Source: JACMNW01 sp031402355 (GTDB taxonomy: Bacteria > Pseudomonadota > Alphaproteobacteria > Rhodobacterales > Rhodobacteraceae). Taken from it: a DNA stretch of 20,159 bases. Positions 7,661 to 14,973 of this stretch are shown piece after piece. The stretch lies in contig JANNSG010000122.1 of NCBI GenBank assembly GCA_031402355.1, forward strand, positions 1-20,159. The letters are read 5' to 3'. Position 1 is the stretch's first letter. Each line of letters starts with the position of its first letter. A model generated the notes under the pieces. It was not told where the DNA came from and did no database searches. It saw only the letters and a list, made by a program, of their open reading frames with translations. The translations under genes and the position numbers were made by a program.

Positions 7661-8710
7661 TCACTTTCCCCAGATCTTTGAGTAGGCATCGCGGTAGCCA
7701 TTGGCCGGATCGAACTGGTTGCTGTCGCCCGATGCTGCCAGGCCTTCCTTGGTGACCAGTGCCGGTGCAGTGATATAGCCCGAACAGGCTTCGCCCGAAA
7801 CCGCGCGGTTCAACTCATCCACCAACTGCCATCCCTGCAGGTTCAACGGTTCGGCCACAGTGATCGCCTGATACTGTCCAGACCGAATGCGCTGGAACGC
7901 AGCTTCTGATCCGTCACCAGCTGAGCCTGCCAGCGGCTTTGCATCCCCGGCAATTCCTGCAGCCGCCAGCGACGGCCCCATGAAGTCGAAGTAGAGGTCA
8001 TTGATGGCCAGCGAATGGGTCCACTTTTCACCATATTTCTGCAGCAGGGCGGTGGTCAGCGGCCCCATGCGGGCAGAGGTGTCGGCAATTGGCGTATCAA
8101 CATATTCCAGCACCGTGCCACCCATTGCTTCAATGGTTTGCTTGATGCGGTCCGCCTTCGCGATAGCAATCTCATAGGTCGAGTCGGTGAATATGATTGC
8201 GCCAACAGTGCCTGCGCCATCCTCGATTGCCCATTTCGCCGCTGTTTCCGACACCGTCATCGCGTCGGTGGATACGTTGGCGAAGATGCCATTAGGAATG
8301 TCGCACCCAATCTGGGGCCCCGAATGCCATGACACCATCGGGATCTTGGCCGCGACGATGCCGTCGATTGCCGCTTGTTGTTCGACCGCATCAAAGCCGT
8401 TGATGATGATGCCATCAGGCTGCAAAGCCATCGCCTGGCCGAATGCTGCAGTACGACCCTGCACCGAACCCGCGCCGTCCAGCACACGAACAGTCCAGCC
8501 GATCTTGGCCGCCGCTTCTTCGACCCCTGTGGTCACGCCCAGAATGCCGCCATTTTTCAGATCACCCGCAAGCACGACAATTGTCTTGGCTTCGGCGGCA
8601 ACTGGGCCGGTCGTTGGGCCATCAAAGGCGTCTTGGGCAAAAGCTGGCAACCCGAGGCCCGCGATCATCGTGGTGGCCAGTATCGTCTTCATAAACTTAC
8701 GTTTTTGCAT
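7661..8710 (-). CDS. Sugar ABC transporter substrate-binding protein (ribose/CUT2 type)
   Basis: Periplasmic receptor that delivers the substrate to the permease. It has 349 residues with a Sec signal MQKRKFMKTILATTMIAGLG ending near AFA|QD (about 26). The mature part reads as a type I periplasmic binding fold: DGIIINGFDAVEQQAAID in the first lobe, the hinge-side VSWHSGP, and DGSEAAFQRIRSGQYQAITVAEP in the second lobe, as in RbsB/xylose-type receptors. The ATG at 8710 follows GGGAGGAACTACC, better than the in-frame upstream codon at 8773. It is the last gene of the ATPase-permease-receptor operon and 28 bases after the permease. The substrate is not visible in sequence; the idonate/gluconate enzymes nearby suggest a sugar acid. 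Confidence 0.93.
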   Translation of the reverse strand: MQKRKFMKTILATTMIAGLGLPAFAQDAFDGPTTGPVAAEAKTIVVLAGDLKNGGILGVTTGVEEAAAKIGWTVRVLDGAGSVQGRTAAFGQAMALQPDGIIINGFDAVEQQAAIDGIVAAKIPMVSWHSGPQIGCDIPNGIFANVSTDAMTVSETAAKWAIEDGAGTVGAIIFTDSTYEIAIAKADRIKQTIEAMGGTVLEYVDTPIADTSARMGPLTTALLQKYGEKWTHSLAINDLYFDFMGPSLAAAGIAGDAKPLAGSAGDGSEAAFQRIRSGQYQAITVAEPLNLQGWQLVDELNRAVSGEACSGYITAPALVTKEGLAASGDSNQFDPANGYRDAYSKIWGK

Positions 8711-8738
8711 GGTAGTTCCTCCCGTTTTGGTTTTGTGG

Positions 8739-9761
8739 TTACTTTCGTGCAGCGCCTTTCCTGCGCTGCGCATATCCTGCGATGCCGATTGCGATCAGCA
8801 ACGTCGCACCGTTGAACAGCGGCTCGACCCAGAATGATCCGCCGAACTGCTGGATCCCCGAAATGCCGACCGCCAGAATGGCGACGCCAATAATCGTACC
8901 CCAGACATTGACGCGCCCCGGCTTTATGGTGGTCGAGCCCAGGAATGCGCCGACAAGTGCCGGAAGCAGAAACTCCAACCCGACAGATGCCTGCCCAATG
9001 CGCAGTTTGGACGCCAAAAGAACACCGGCAATCGCCGCCAATGTGCCCGAGGCGACAAAGGCCCCGACCACGAACTTCCGCGTCGGAATGCCGTTCAGTG
9101 CCGCCGCCTTCGGGTTGGCCCCGATCGCATAAAGATACCGCCCGATTGGCGTGTATTCCAGGATCAGCCACAAGGCGACCGCCAATATCAAGACATAGAA
9201 CCCAGTGATCGGCAGCCCAAAGACAAACGTGCCGTTCAGCGCGTAAAACCCGTCAGGCACCACCCCGACAATCTGCCGACCACCCGTATGCCACAGCGCC
9301 AAAGCATAAAGGACGGTGCCCGTGCCCAGCGTGGCAATGAAAGCATCAATCTTGGCGATTTCCACCAGAAAGCCGTTCAAGACGCCAGTCAGCGCGCCAA
9401 GCGCCACCACGCTGAACACCGCCACGGGCCACGGGAAGCCATAGTTTGTCTGCAGCGAAATTGCCAGAATATGCCACAGGACAATGCCGTAGCCTACTGT
9501 CAGATCAATGCGCCCAGCAACCATCGGGATCATGGCCGCCAAAGACAGGATCGCAATGATCGCTTTGTCTGACAGAATCGCCCGCACGTTCAGCAGCGTC
9601 GGAAAGGTGTTTGGCAGCAGGATTGAGAACAACACGATCAATACCACCATCAAGATCACCAGTCCGTAAACCGGGGCCAAACGGATCATCCGGCCAGCAA
9701 AGGACAATCCCTTCAGCTCATCCTTGGTGGGCTCCAGCGCGTTTGATTCAATGGAATTCAT
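8739..9761 (-). CDS. Sugar ABC transporter permease (RbsC-like)
   Basis: A 340-residue inner-membrane protein of the CUT2/BPD_transp_2 family. Many hydrophobic segments are visible: VYGLVILMVVLIVLFSILL (31-49), AIIAILSLAAMIPMVAG, the stretch before WPVAVFSVVALGALTGVLNG, and FYVLILAVALWLILEY. The RbsC-type loop YLYAIGANPKAAALNGI (ATPase contact region) is clear. The membrane component forms the pore for the receptor at 7661-8710. The ATG at 9761 follows GAGGAGAGCAAG. A GTG at 9785 is in frame but lies inside the end of the ATPase gene and is a weaker choice. The gap from the ATPase stop is 10 bases, so it is co-transcribed and probably coupled. Confidence 0.93.
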   Translation of the reverse strand: MNSIESNALEPTKDELKGLSFAGRMIRLAPVYGLVILMVVLIVLFSILLPNTFPTLLNVRAILSDKAIIAILSLAAMIPMVAGRIDLTVGYGIVLWHILAISLQTNYGFPWPVAVFSVVALGALTGVLNGFLVEIAKIDAFIATLGTGTVLYALALWHTGGRQIVGVVPDGFYALNGTFVFGLPITGFYVLILAVALWLILEYTPIGRYLYAIGANPKAAALNGIPTRKFVVGAFVASGTLAAIAGVLLASKLRIGQASVGLEFLLPALVGAFLGSTTIKPGRVNVWGTIIGVAILAVGISGIQQFGGSFWVEPLFNGATLLIAIGIAGYAQRRKGAARK

Positions 9762-9771
9762 CTTGCTCTCC

Positions 9772-11265
9772 TCAGGCGGCTTCACCGGCCGAGGCGGCCT
9801 GGATCAGGGATTGGGTCGACAATTGCACACCTGTCAGTTCGGCCACCATCTGGCCCCGGCTGAACACAAGCGCACGGTGGCAGATGTTGGCGATTTCTTC
9901 AAAATCAGTAGACACGATCAGCACGCCCATGCCGCTTGCCATTGCGTCATACAGCAGTTGGTAAATTTCGGCCTTGGCCCCCACATCAACGCCCGCCGTA
10001 GGGTCTTCGGCAATCAGGAAACGCCTCCCGGTATCCAGCCACCGCCCGACCACGATCTTCTGCTGATTGCCCCCAGAGAGCGCCTCAATTGCCAGTGTCG
10101 GATCATTCGGCGCCAGCCCGACCTTGCCGCCCAGGTCACTGGCACGGCGGTCTTCGGCGCGGGTGGACTGGAATGAAAGCAGCCCCCGGCCCGTCGCTTC
10201 AGGATTTAGAAACGCATTTTCCCGGATGCTCAGCGCGGGCGCAATAGACTCGACCACCCTGTCTCTTGCCACAAAGCCGATACCCGAAAGCATAGCAGCC
10301 CTGGGTGACGACAAATCAGGCGTACCACCATCAAGGGCGACTTGGCCCTTGTGGTCCAGCAGTCCAAATAGACTGCGGCCGATGTCTTCGTGCCCGGCCC
10401 CGCGCAGGCCGACCAGACCCAGCATTTCACCGCGCTGCACGACGAAATCAACCGGACCGGCCGCTTCTGTCTGCAAGCCGTCAACCCGCAGGATTGCCTG
10501 TCCGGACTGTGCCTCGGGTCGCACTATTTCACGCGCTTTGCGACCCACGATAAGACTGACCAGATCCTCGGGGTTGGTATGGGCAATATCGCGCATCCCC
10601 ACCATCTGCCCGTCGCGCAGAACCGCCACCCTGTCGGCAATCTTGAAAATCTCATCCAGCCGGTGCGAGACATAGATCATGCCCACGCCCTTAGTGCGCA
10701 AGCGTCGCAGCGCGGAAAACAATCGCTCCACTTCGTCGGCGGGCAGGCTGGCTGTCGGTTCGTCCAAAACCAGAAAATCGCACTCTACCGCAAGCGCCCG
10801 TGCAATCGCGACCAACGATTTCTCGGTCCGCGTCAAATTCGCGATCCGCGTTGTCGGGCTGAAATCGGCATCCACTAGGGCCAAAGCCTTACGGGCAACC
10901 TCGTCAGTTGCAGTCCAATCAATGCGGCCGCCTTTTTTCATGTAACCAATTGCCAACGCAATATTTTCGGCAACGCTCATCCATTCGATCAACCCGAGGT
11001 CCTGGTGAATGAAGGCCACTGCCTGGCGGGTGTTCACTTTACCCGCGATATGGCGATAGGGGGTGCCGTCAACTGATACTTGGCCGCTGCCGGGCGCATG
11101 AATGCCACCCAAGACCTTGATCAGCGTTGATTTCCCGGCCCCGTTTTCACCAAGCAACGCCACGATCTCGCCACGGCCCACTCGCAAGGAAACCCCACGC
11201 AACGCGTGCGTTCCGCCGAATGTCTTGATGACTTGGTCAAAGAACAGACCATCCGCCGGCGTCAT
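9772..11265 (-). CDS. Sugar ABC transporter ATP-binding protein, two NBDs (RbsA-like)
   Basis: A 497-residue tandem ATPase energising the CUT2 transporter. NBD1 has a full Walker A GENGAGKST (39-47), Q-loop HQD (87-89), Walker B FLVLDEP (164-170) and switch His201, but its signature region reads LTRTEKS (144-150) rather than LSxGQ. NBD2 has a degenerate Walker A (GLRGAGHED, no GKS/T) but a good signature, LSGGNQQKIVVGRWL, and EDPTAGVDVG. Loss of Walker A in NBD2 is normal in this family. The altered NBD1 signature is less usual and leaves one complete composite ATP site. The ATG at 11265 follows GGGGGAAGA. First gene of the minus-strand operon, divergent from the LacI regulator. Confidence 0.94.
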   Translation of the reverse strand: MTPADGLFFDQVIKTFGGTHALRGVSLRVGRGEIVALLGENGAGKSTLIKVLGGIHAPGSGQVSVDGTPYRHIAGKVNTRQAVAFIHQDLGLIEWMSVAENIALAIGYMKKGGRIDWTATDEVARKALALVDADFSPTTRIANLTRTEKSLVAIARALAVECDFLVLDEPTASLPADEVERLFSALRRLRTKGVGMIYVSHRLDEIFKIADRVAVLRDGQMVGMRDIAHTNPEDLVSLIVGRKAREIVRPEAQSGQAILRVDGLQTEAAGPVDFVVQRGEMLGLVGLRGAGHEDIGRSLFGLLDHKGQVALDGGTPDLSSPRAAMLSGIGFVARDRVVESIAPALSIRENAFLNPEATGRGLLSFQSTRAEDRRASDLGGKVGLAPNDPTLAIEALSGGNQQKIVVGRWLDTGRRFLIAEDPTAGVDVGAKAEIYQLLYDAMASGMGVLIVSTDFEEIANICHRALVFSRGQMVAELTGVQLSTQSLIQAASAGEAA

Positions 11266-11299
11266 GCGATCTTCCCCCCTTTGTCACCGATCGGGCATG

Positions 11300-11313
11300 C
11301 GTTACCGGTAACG
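11300..11313. promoter_or_regulatory. LacI-family operator O1 (perfect palindrome)
   Basis: CGTTACCGGTAACG is a perfect 14-base palindrome with the central CG step typical of LacI/GntR-family operators. It lies 35 bases before the ABC ATPase start, next to the candidate -10 of that promoter, so binding would block the operon. Related sites occur at 11356, 13513 and 14948. Confidence 0.75.
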
Positions 11314-11315
11314 TA

Positions 11316-11348
11316 ATTATCATTCATGCGACTCAGTCCTTGTGTCAA
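11316..11348 (-). promoter_or_regulatory. Candidate sigma70 promoter for the ABC operon
   Basis: On the minus strand TTGACA (11348-11343) is followed by AATGAT (11324-11319, spacing 18) or GATAAT (11321-11316, spacing 21). Operator O1 lies just downstream of the -10. The -35 is perfect, the spacing is not, so this is a modest call. Confidence 0.35.
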
Positions 11349-11355
11349 GCGTCAA

Positions 11356-11367
11356 GTTACCGATAAC
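11356..11367. promoter_or_regulatory. LacI-family operator O2
   Basis: GTTACCGATAAC, a one-mismatch relative of O1, centred 55 bases from it and 48 bases before the regulator's ATG. It probably controls the regulator's own promoter and could loop with O1. Confidence 0.65.
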
Positions 11368-11414
11368 ATCAGACAGGTCCGTACGGTCTCCGGCAAGAAA
11401 TAGAAAAGGTCCTG

Positions 11415-12422
11415 ATGACCAAACCAAGCAAAGCTGGCCTCGAACAGATTGCCCGCGCGGCCGGTGTGTCCAAGATGACGGTCAGCCGGGTATTGCGCGA
11501 CGCCTCTGGTTTTTCCGAAGATACCCGCGCACGCGTGCTTGCCGAGGTTGCGCGTCTGGGCTATCTGCCCAACCGCCTTGCGGCGGCCTTTGGGCCGGGC
11601 AAAACAAGCACTTTAGTCGGGGTTTGTGTCCCCCGCTTCACCTCGCAACTGTTTGGCTCCACGCTTGAGGCGATCAACGCGAACCTTACCCGGCTTGGCT
11701 ATCAAACCATGATAGGCAGCCATGACCAGCGGCCCGACGAAGAAGAATCCTGGCTGCGCAGCCTGGCCTCCTGGCAACCTGCCGGTGTCATACTGGTTGG
11801 GCGACACCATACGCCCGGAACCCTCACCCTGTTGCAAGACATGACCGTGCCAATTGTCGAGATCTGGGATCTGAACACCCAACCCCTTGATACTTCGGTC
11901 GGATTTTCGCATTTTGACAATGGCTATGAAATGGCACGCCACATGATCCGGCGCGGCAAGCGTCGCATTGGCTATGTCGGGGCTTTGGCCAATCGGCAAA
12001 CCACGGGCAGAACACGCGCCGAGGGGTTTTCGGCTGCGCTGCGTGACGGAGGCAATCACTTGACCGACCTTGAAATGCTGCATGATCAGCCCGGGTTCTA
12101 CGCAGGTTTTTATGGCGCAGAGACCATTCTCAGCCGCAACCCCAAGCTAGACGCGCTTTATTTTCAGGATGACGAAATGGCGATCGGTGGAATGGCCTGG
12201 ATCACCCGGCGCGGCTTGTCGGTACCGGGGGATATCGGCGTGGCCGGTTGGGGGGGCATGGAAGCCGCCTCCATTCAATCGAGACGCCTGACCACCACGG
12301 TTATTCCCACAACCCGGCTTGGCAAGACCGCAGCCGAGGTTCTGGTCGGTCGTCTGCGCGGTGATCCGGTGCCTGACGTTACCGTCATACCGACCCGACT
12401 TGTGCCCGGAGAAACCGTTTGA
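11415..12422 (+). CDS. LacI-family regulator, GntR/IdnR-like
   Basis: A 335-residue repressor-type regulator. An N-terminal LacI helix-turn-helix (LEQIARAAGVSKMTVSRVLR, 9-28) is followed by a hinge with LGYLPNRLAAAFG (about 50-62) and a periplasmic-binding-protein-like sensor domain. The sensor contains SWLRSLASWQPAGVILVGR, VEIWDLN and VGFSHFDNGYEMARHMI, which resembles E. coli GntR/IdnR (gluconate and idonate sensors) more than LacI itself. The ATG at 11415 follows GAAAAGG. It is divergent from the ABC operon with two operator-like sites between, so it likely represses transporter genes and itself and is released by a sugar acid. Its stop abuts the stop of the dehydrogenase gene with no base between. 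Confidence 0.92.
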   Translation: MTKPSKAGLEQIARAAGVSKMTVSRVLRDASGFSEDTRARVLAEVARLGYLPNRLAAAFGPGKTSTLVGVCVPRFTSQLFGSTLEAINANLTRLGYQTMIGSHDQRPDEEESWLRSLASWQPAGVILVGRHHTPGTLTLLQDMTVPIVEIWDLNTQPLDTSVGFSHFDNGYEMARHMIRRGKRRIGYVGALANRQTTGRTRAEGFSAALRDGGNHLTDLEMLHDQPGFYAGFYGAETILSRNPKLDALYFQDDEMAIGGMAWITRRGLSVPGDIGVAGWGGMEAASIQSRRLTTTVIPTTRLGKTAAEVLVGRLRGDPVPDVTVIPTRLVPGETV

Positions 12423-13454
12423 TCAGGCAAAACTGATTTGCGTTTTCACCGCCCGGGTCCGGTCACTTGCCAAATCAAACGCCGCAACTGCATCCAGCAG
12501 CGGCATTGTCTGTGTGATCAGCGGCTTCACATCCAGCAATCCCTTTTGCATCAGACTGACGCCGACAGCAAATTCAGAATGGAAGCGGAACGAGCCCTTC
12601 AGAGACAGCTCTTTTGCAGTGATCGCCATCATCGGCAACGTCATGTCCCCGCCCAGCCCCAGCTGCATGATCGTGCCACCCGGCCGCATGGCCATGATCC
12701 CCGCCGTCAGCGCAGGGGCGGCCCCTGTACATTCATAAAGCACATCGAATGTGCCCTTGTCCGGCGTGAACCTTTCAAGCCCGTCCGGCTGTTTGCCCAT
12801 GTTGATCACCTCATCCGCGCCAACCTTTTTGGCCATCGCCAGGGTGAAATCGCTCAGATCGGTCGCTACGATCAGATCAGCCCCGGCGCGCCGCGCAGCA
12901 AGGATCGACAAAATGCCGATCGGGCCACATCCGGTGACCAGCACCGCTTTCCCCAGCATCTCACCCGCCCGGCGCGTGGCATGCAACGTCACTGCCAGCG
13001 GTTCCGCCATCGCGGCCTCAGCCGGTGTCAACCCGTCAGCCGCCACACATTGCCGGGCGTCGGCCACCAGCATTTCGCTGAATGCGCCTTGAATATGCGG
13101 AAACGGCATTGCCGATCCATAGAACCGCATCGCGAGGCATTGGTTGTGCATGCCCAACATGCAATAGCGGCATAGGTAGCAAGGGCGGGATGGCGACACG
13201 GCGACCAGTTGCCCGATCTGCAATCCGGCGACCCCGTCGCCCAGCTTTGTGATATGCCCTGAAACTTCATGGCCCAGCGTCATCGGCTCACGCAGCCGGA
13301 TAGCGCCAAAACCGCCATGCAAATAATAGTGCAGATCCGATCCGCAGATGCCGCCTACAGCCAGTTTCACTTGCACCTCGCCGGGGCCTGGCTCAGGCAC
13401 TTGCCGGGTTTCAATGCGAAGGTCTTTTGCGGCATGAATGACAAGCGATTTCAT
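12423..13454 (-). CDS. idnD: L-idonate 5-dehydrogenase (Zn-dependent MDR)
   Basis: A 343-residue zinc alcohol/polyol dehydrogenase of the MDR superfamily. Catalytic zinc ligands are Cys37 (GGICGSDLHYY), His62-Glu63 (LGHEVSG) and probably Glu151. The structural zinc cluster is Cys92, 95, 98 and 106 (CYLCRYCMLGMHNQC). The Rossmann loop is GCGPIG (175-180), with Asp199 after the second strand suggesting NAD preference. The GGFGAIRLREPMTLGHE segment is typical of L-idonate 5-dehydrogenase, which oxidises L-idonate to 5-keto-D-gluconate. A neighbouring gluconate 5-dehydrogenase-type SDR and gluconokinase support this. The ATG at 13454 follows CAGAGGGTCAG; an in-frame extension to 13586 covers the operator and is rejected. 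A related sugar or polyol substrate remains possible. Confidence 0.88.
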   Translation of the reverse strand: MKSLVIHAAKDLRIETRQVPEPGPGEVQVKLAVGGICGSDLHYYLHGGFGAIRLREPMTLGHEVSGHITKLGDGVAGLQIGQLVAVSPSRPCYLCRYCMLGMHNQCLAMRFYGSAMPFPHIQGAFSEMLVADARQCVAADGLTPAEAAMAEPLAVTLHATRRAGEMLGKAVLVTGCGPIGILSILAARRAGADLIVATDLSDFTLAMAKKVGADEVINMGKQPDGLERFTPDKGTFDVLYECTGAAPALTAGIMAMRPGGTIMQLGLGGDMTLPMMAITAKELSLKGSFRFHSEFAVGVSLMQKGLLDVKPLITQTMPLLDAVAAFDLASDRTRAVKTQISFA

Positions 13455-13501
13455 CTGACCCTCTGGGATTGGACAGGTTTGCGGTGTGTCATGGCTCTGG
13501 C

Positions 13502-13533
13502 TTGACATCGACATGTTATCGTTAACATATAGT
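13502..13533 (+). promoter_or_regulatory. Candidate promoter for the SDR-gluconokinase operon
   Basis: TTGACA (13502-13507) and TATAGT (13528-13533) with a 20-base spacer, longer than usual. The operator at 13513-13528 sits inside the spacer, a classical repression layout. Confidence 0.35.
13513..13528. promoter_or_regulatory. LacI-family operator O3
   Basis: ATGTTATCGTTAACAT: perfect 6-base arms ATGTTA/TAACAT around TCGT, the same motif as O1 and O2. It lies in the 119-base gap between the divergent dehydrogenase and SDR genes and could control both. Confidence 0.75.
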
Positions 13534-13573
13534 CCCAACTCAATGTTTGTCGAGCCATAAAGGGACCTTGTCG

Positions 13574-14341
13574 ATGAGTGTCGCATTGTTTGATCTGACC
13601 GGAAAGCGCGCGTTGATCACCGGATCGTCGCAAGGCATCGGCTTTGCGCTCGCGCAAGGGATGGCAGCAGCAGGGGCAAACGTCGTGTTGAACGGGCGCG
13701 ACAAGGTCAAGCTGGCTGCTGCTGCGGCGGCCTTGCAAGACAAAGGGTTCAGCATCGAGACGCTGGTTTTCGATGCGACCGATCATGGTCTGGTGCGCGC
13801 GGCAATCGACGACTTTGAGACAAATACCGGGGCCATCAACATTCTGGTCAACAATGCCGGCATGCAGCACCGTGGCCCGTTGGAGGACTTCCCCGCCGAC
13901 GCCTTTGAGCGTCTGTTGCAAACCAACGTCGCATCCGTTTTCCATGTCGGCCAGGCGGTAGCCCGCCACATGATCAAGCGTAAAGCCGGCAAGATCATCA
14001 ACCTGGCCTCTGTCCAGACCGCCCTCGCCCGCCCTGGCATTGCGCCCTACACTGCCACCAAGGGTGCAGTGGGAAACCTGACCAAAGGCATGGCAACAGA
14101 TTGGGCAAAGTACGGATTGCAATGCAACGCCATTGCGCCGGGATATTTCGATACCCCCCTGAACGCCGCGCTTGTGGCTGACCCCACATTCACTGCATGG
14201 CTGGACAAGCGCACACCAGCCGGGCGCTGGGGTCATGTCGATGAACTTGTCGGTGCCTGCATCTTTCTGGCTTCTGCCGCCTCAAGCTTTGTGAATGGTC
14301 ACATCTTGTATGTCGACGGTGGCATCACCGCCTCGCTCTAA
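13574..14341 (+). CDS. idnO: SDR oxidoreductase, gluconate 5-dehydrogenase type
   Basis: A 255-residue classical short-chain dehydrogenase. The cofactor loop is TGSSQGIG (16-23), the structural motif is NNAG (93-96), and the catalytic residues are Ser146, Tyr159 and Lys163 (YTATK). It has the family proline-glycine stretch APGYFDTPLN (188-197) and ends GHILYVDGGITASL. The sequence around SVQTALARPGIAPYTATKGAV resembles IdnO/Ga5DH proteins, which reduce 5-keto-D-gluconate to D-gluconate. The ATG at 13574 follows AGGGA; a TTG further upstream at 13547 is not needed. The stop overlaps the gluconokinase ATG by one base (TAATG), so the two are coupled. The substrate is assigned by similarity and context. 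Confidence 0.9.
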   Translation: MSVALFDLTGKRALITGSSQGIGFALAQGMAAAGANVVLNGRDKVKLAAAAAALQDKGFSIETLVFDATDHGLVRAAIDDFETNTGAINILVNNAGMQHRGPLEDFPADAFERLLQTNVASVFHVGQAVARHMIKRKAGKIINLASVQTALARPGIAPYTATKGAVGNLTKGMATDWAKYGLQCNAIAPGYFDTPLNAALVADPTFTAWLDKRTPAGRWGHVDELVGACIFLASAASSFVNGHILYVDGGITASL

Positions 14342-14835
14342 TGGATTGCTTTGTCATCATGGGGGTATCGGGCTGCGGCAAGTCGTCGATCGGGGCGGCC
14401 CTCGCCACCGCGATCGGGGGGCGATTCATCGATGGCGATGATCTGCATCCGGCCAGTAACCGCGCGAAAATGGCCTCGGGCCAGCCGCTGACAGACGCCG
14501 ACCGCGCACCTTGGCTGACGCTGGTAGGCCAGACCCTGTGCACCCGGACCGGCCCTACCGTCATCGGTTGCTCGGCGCTGAAACGCGGCTACCGTGACCT
14601 GATCCGCAGCAAGGCAGCAAGTCCGGTCATTTTCGTGCATCTGACAGGAACACCGCAGGTCTTGGCCGCCCGCATGGCTGCACGGTCCGGGCATTTCATG
14701 CCGCCCGCCCTGCTTGACAGTCAACTTGCGACGCTTGAGCCGCCGCTGCCCGATGAAGCCGCAATCACGGTCGACATTGATCAGCTACCCGGGGCCGTGC
14801 TGGCCGAGGTCTTGCGGCTGCTCAAATTGGCCTGA
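14341..14835 (+). CDS. gntK: Gluconokinase (GntK/IdnK family)
   Basis: A 164-residue P-loop kinase that phosphorylates D-gluconate to 6-phosphogluconate using ATP. The P-loop is GVSGCGKSS (8-16). It is followed by the gluconokinase signature DGDDLHPASNRAKMASGQPL (32-51), then DADRAPWL, CSALKRGYRDLIR (about 78-90), and the lid region FVHLTGTPQVLAARMAARSGHFM. Length is normal for the family. It overlaps the SDR by one base and closes the idonate-to-6-phosphogluconate route. No Entner-Doudoroff genes (edd, eda) lie in the window, so the product must be used by genes elsewhere. Confidence 0.95.
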   Translation: MDCFVIMGVSGCGKSSIGAALATAIGGRFIDGDDLHPASNRAKMASGQPLTDADRAPWLTLVGQTLCTRTGPTVIGCSALKRGYRDLIRSKAASPVIFVHLTGTPQVLAARMAARSGHFMPPALLDSQLATLEPPLPDEAAITVDIDQLPGAVLAEVLRLLKLA

Positions 14836-14947
14836 AGCCCGCTTTCTGCAACGGCCAGATCATTGTCCTGGGTTGTCGACCACAGGACGCTTCATCTTTG
14901 CCAAGCACGATCCAGTTGCAATCGGTCAGGGTCAACCCGATAAGGGT

Positions 14948-14959
14948 GGTAACGATAAC
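14948..14959. promoter_or_regulatory. LacI-family operator-like site O4
   Basis: GGTAACGATAAC matches O2 at 10 of 12 positions and is followed by ATC as O2 is. It lies 14 bases before the ATG at 14974, where it would autoregulate the second LacI gene or block readthrough from gntK. Confidence 0.5.
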
Positions 14960-14973
14960 ATCAAAAGCACCCC

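Noticed and set aside
11300..11367. Paired palindromes as a mobile-element or attachment site
   Set aside because: They match the LacI operator motif seen at two other promoters and no recombinase gene is nearby.
13455..13586. 44-residue upstream extension of the idnD-like gene
   Set aside because: It would read through operator O3 and the SDR promoter region, and the family N-terminus starts at 13454 behind a good ribosome site.
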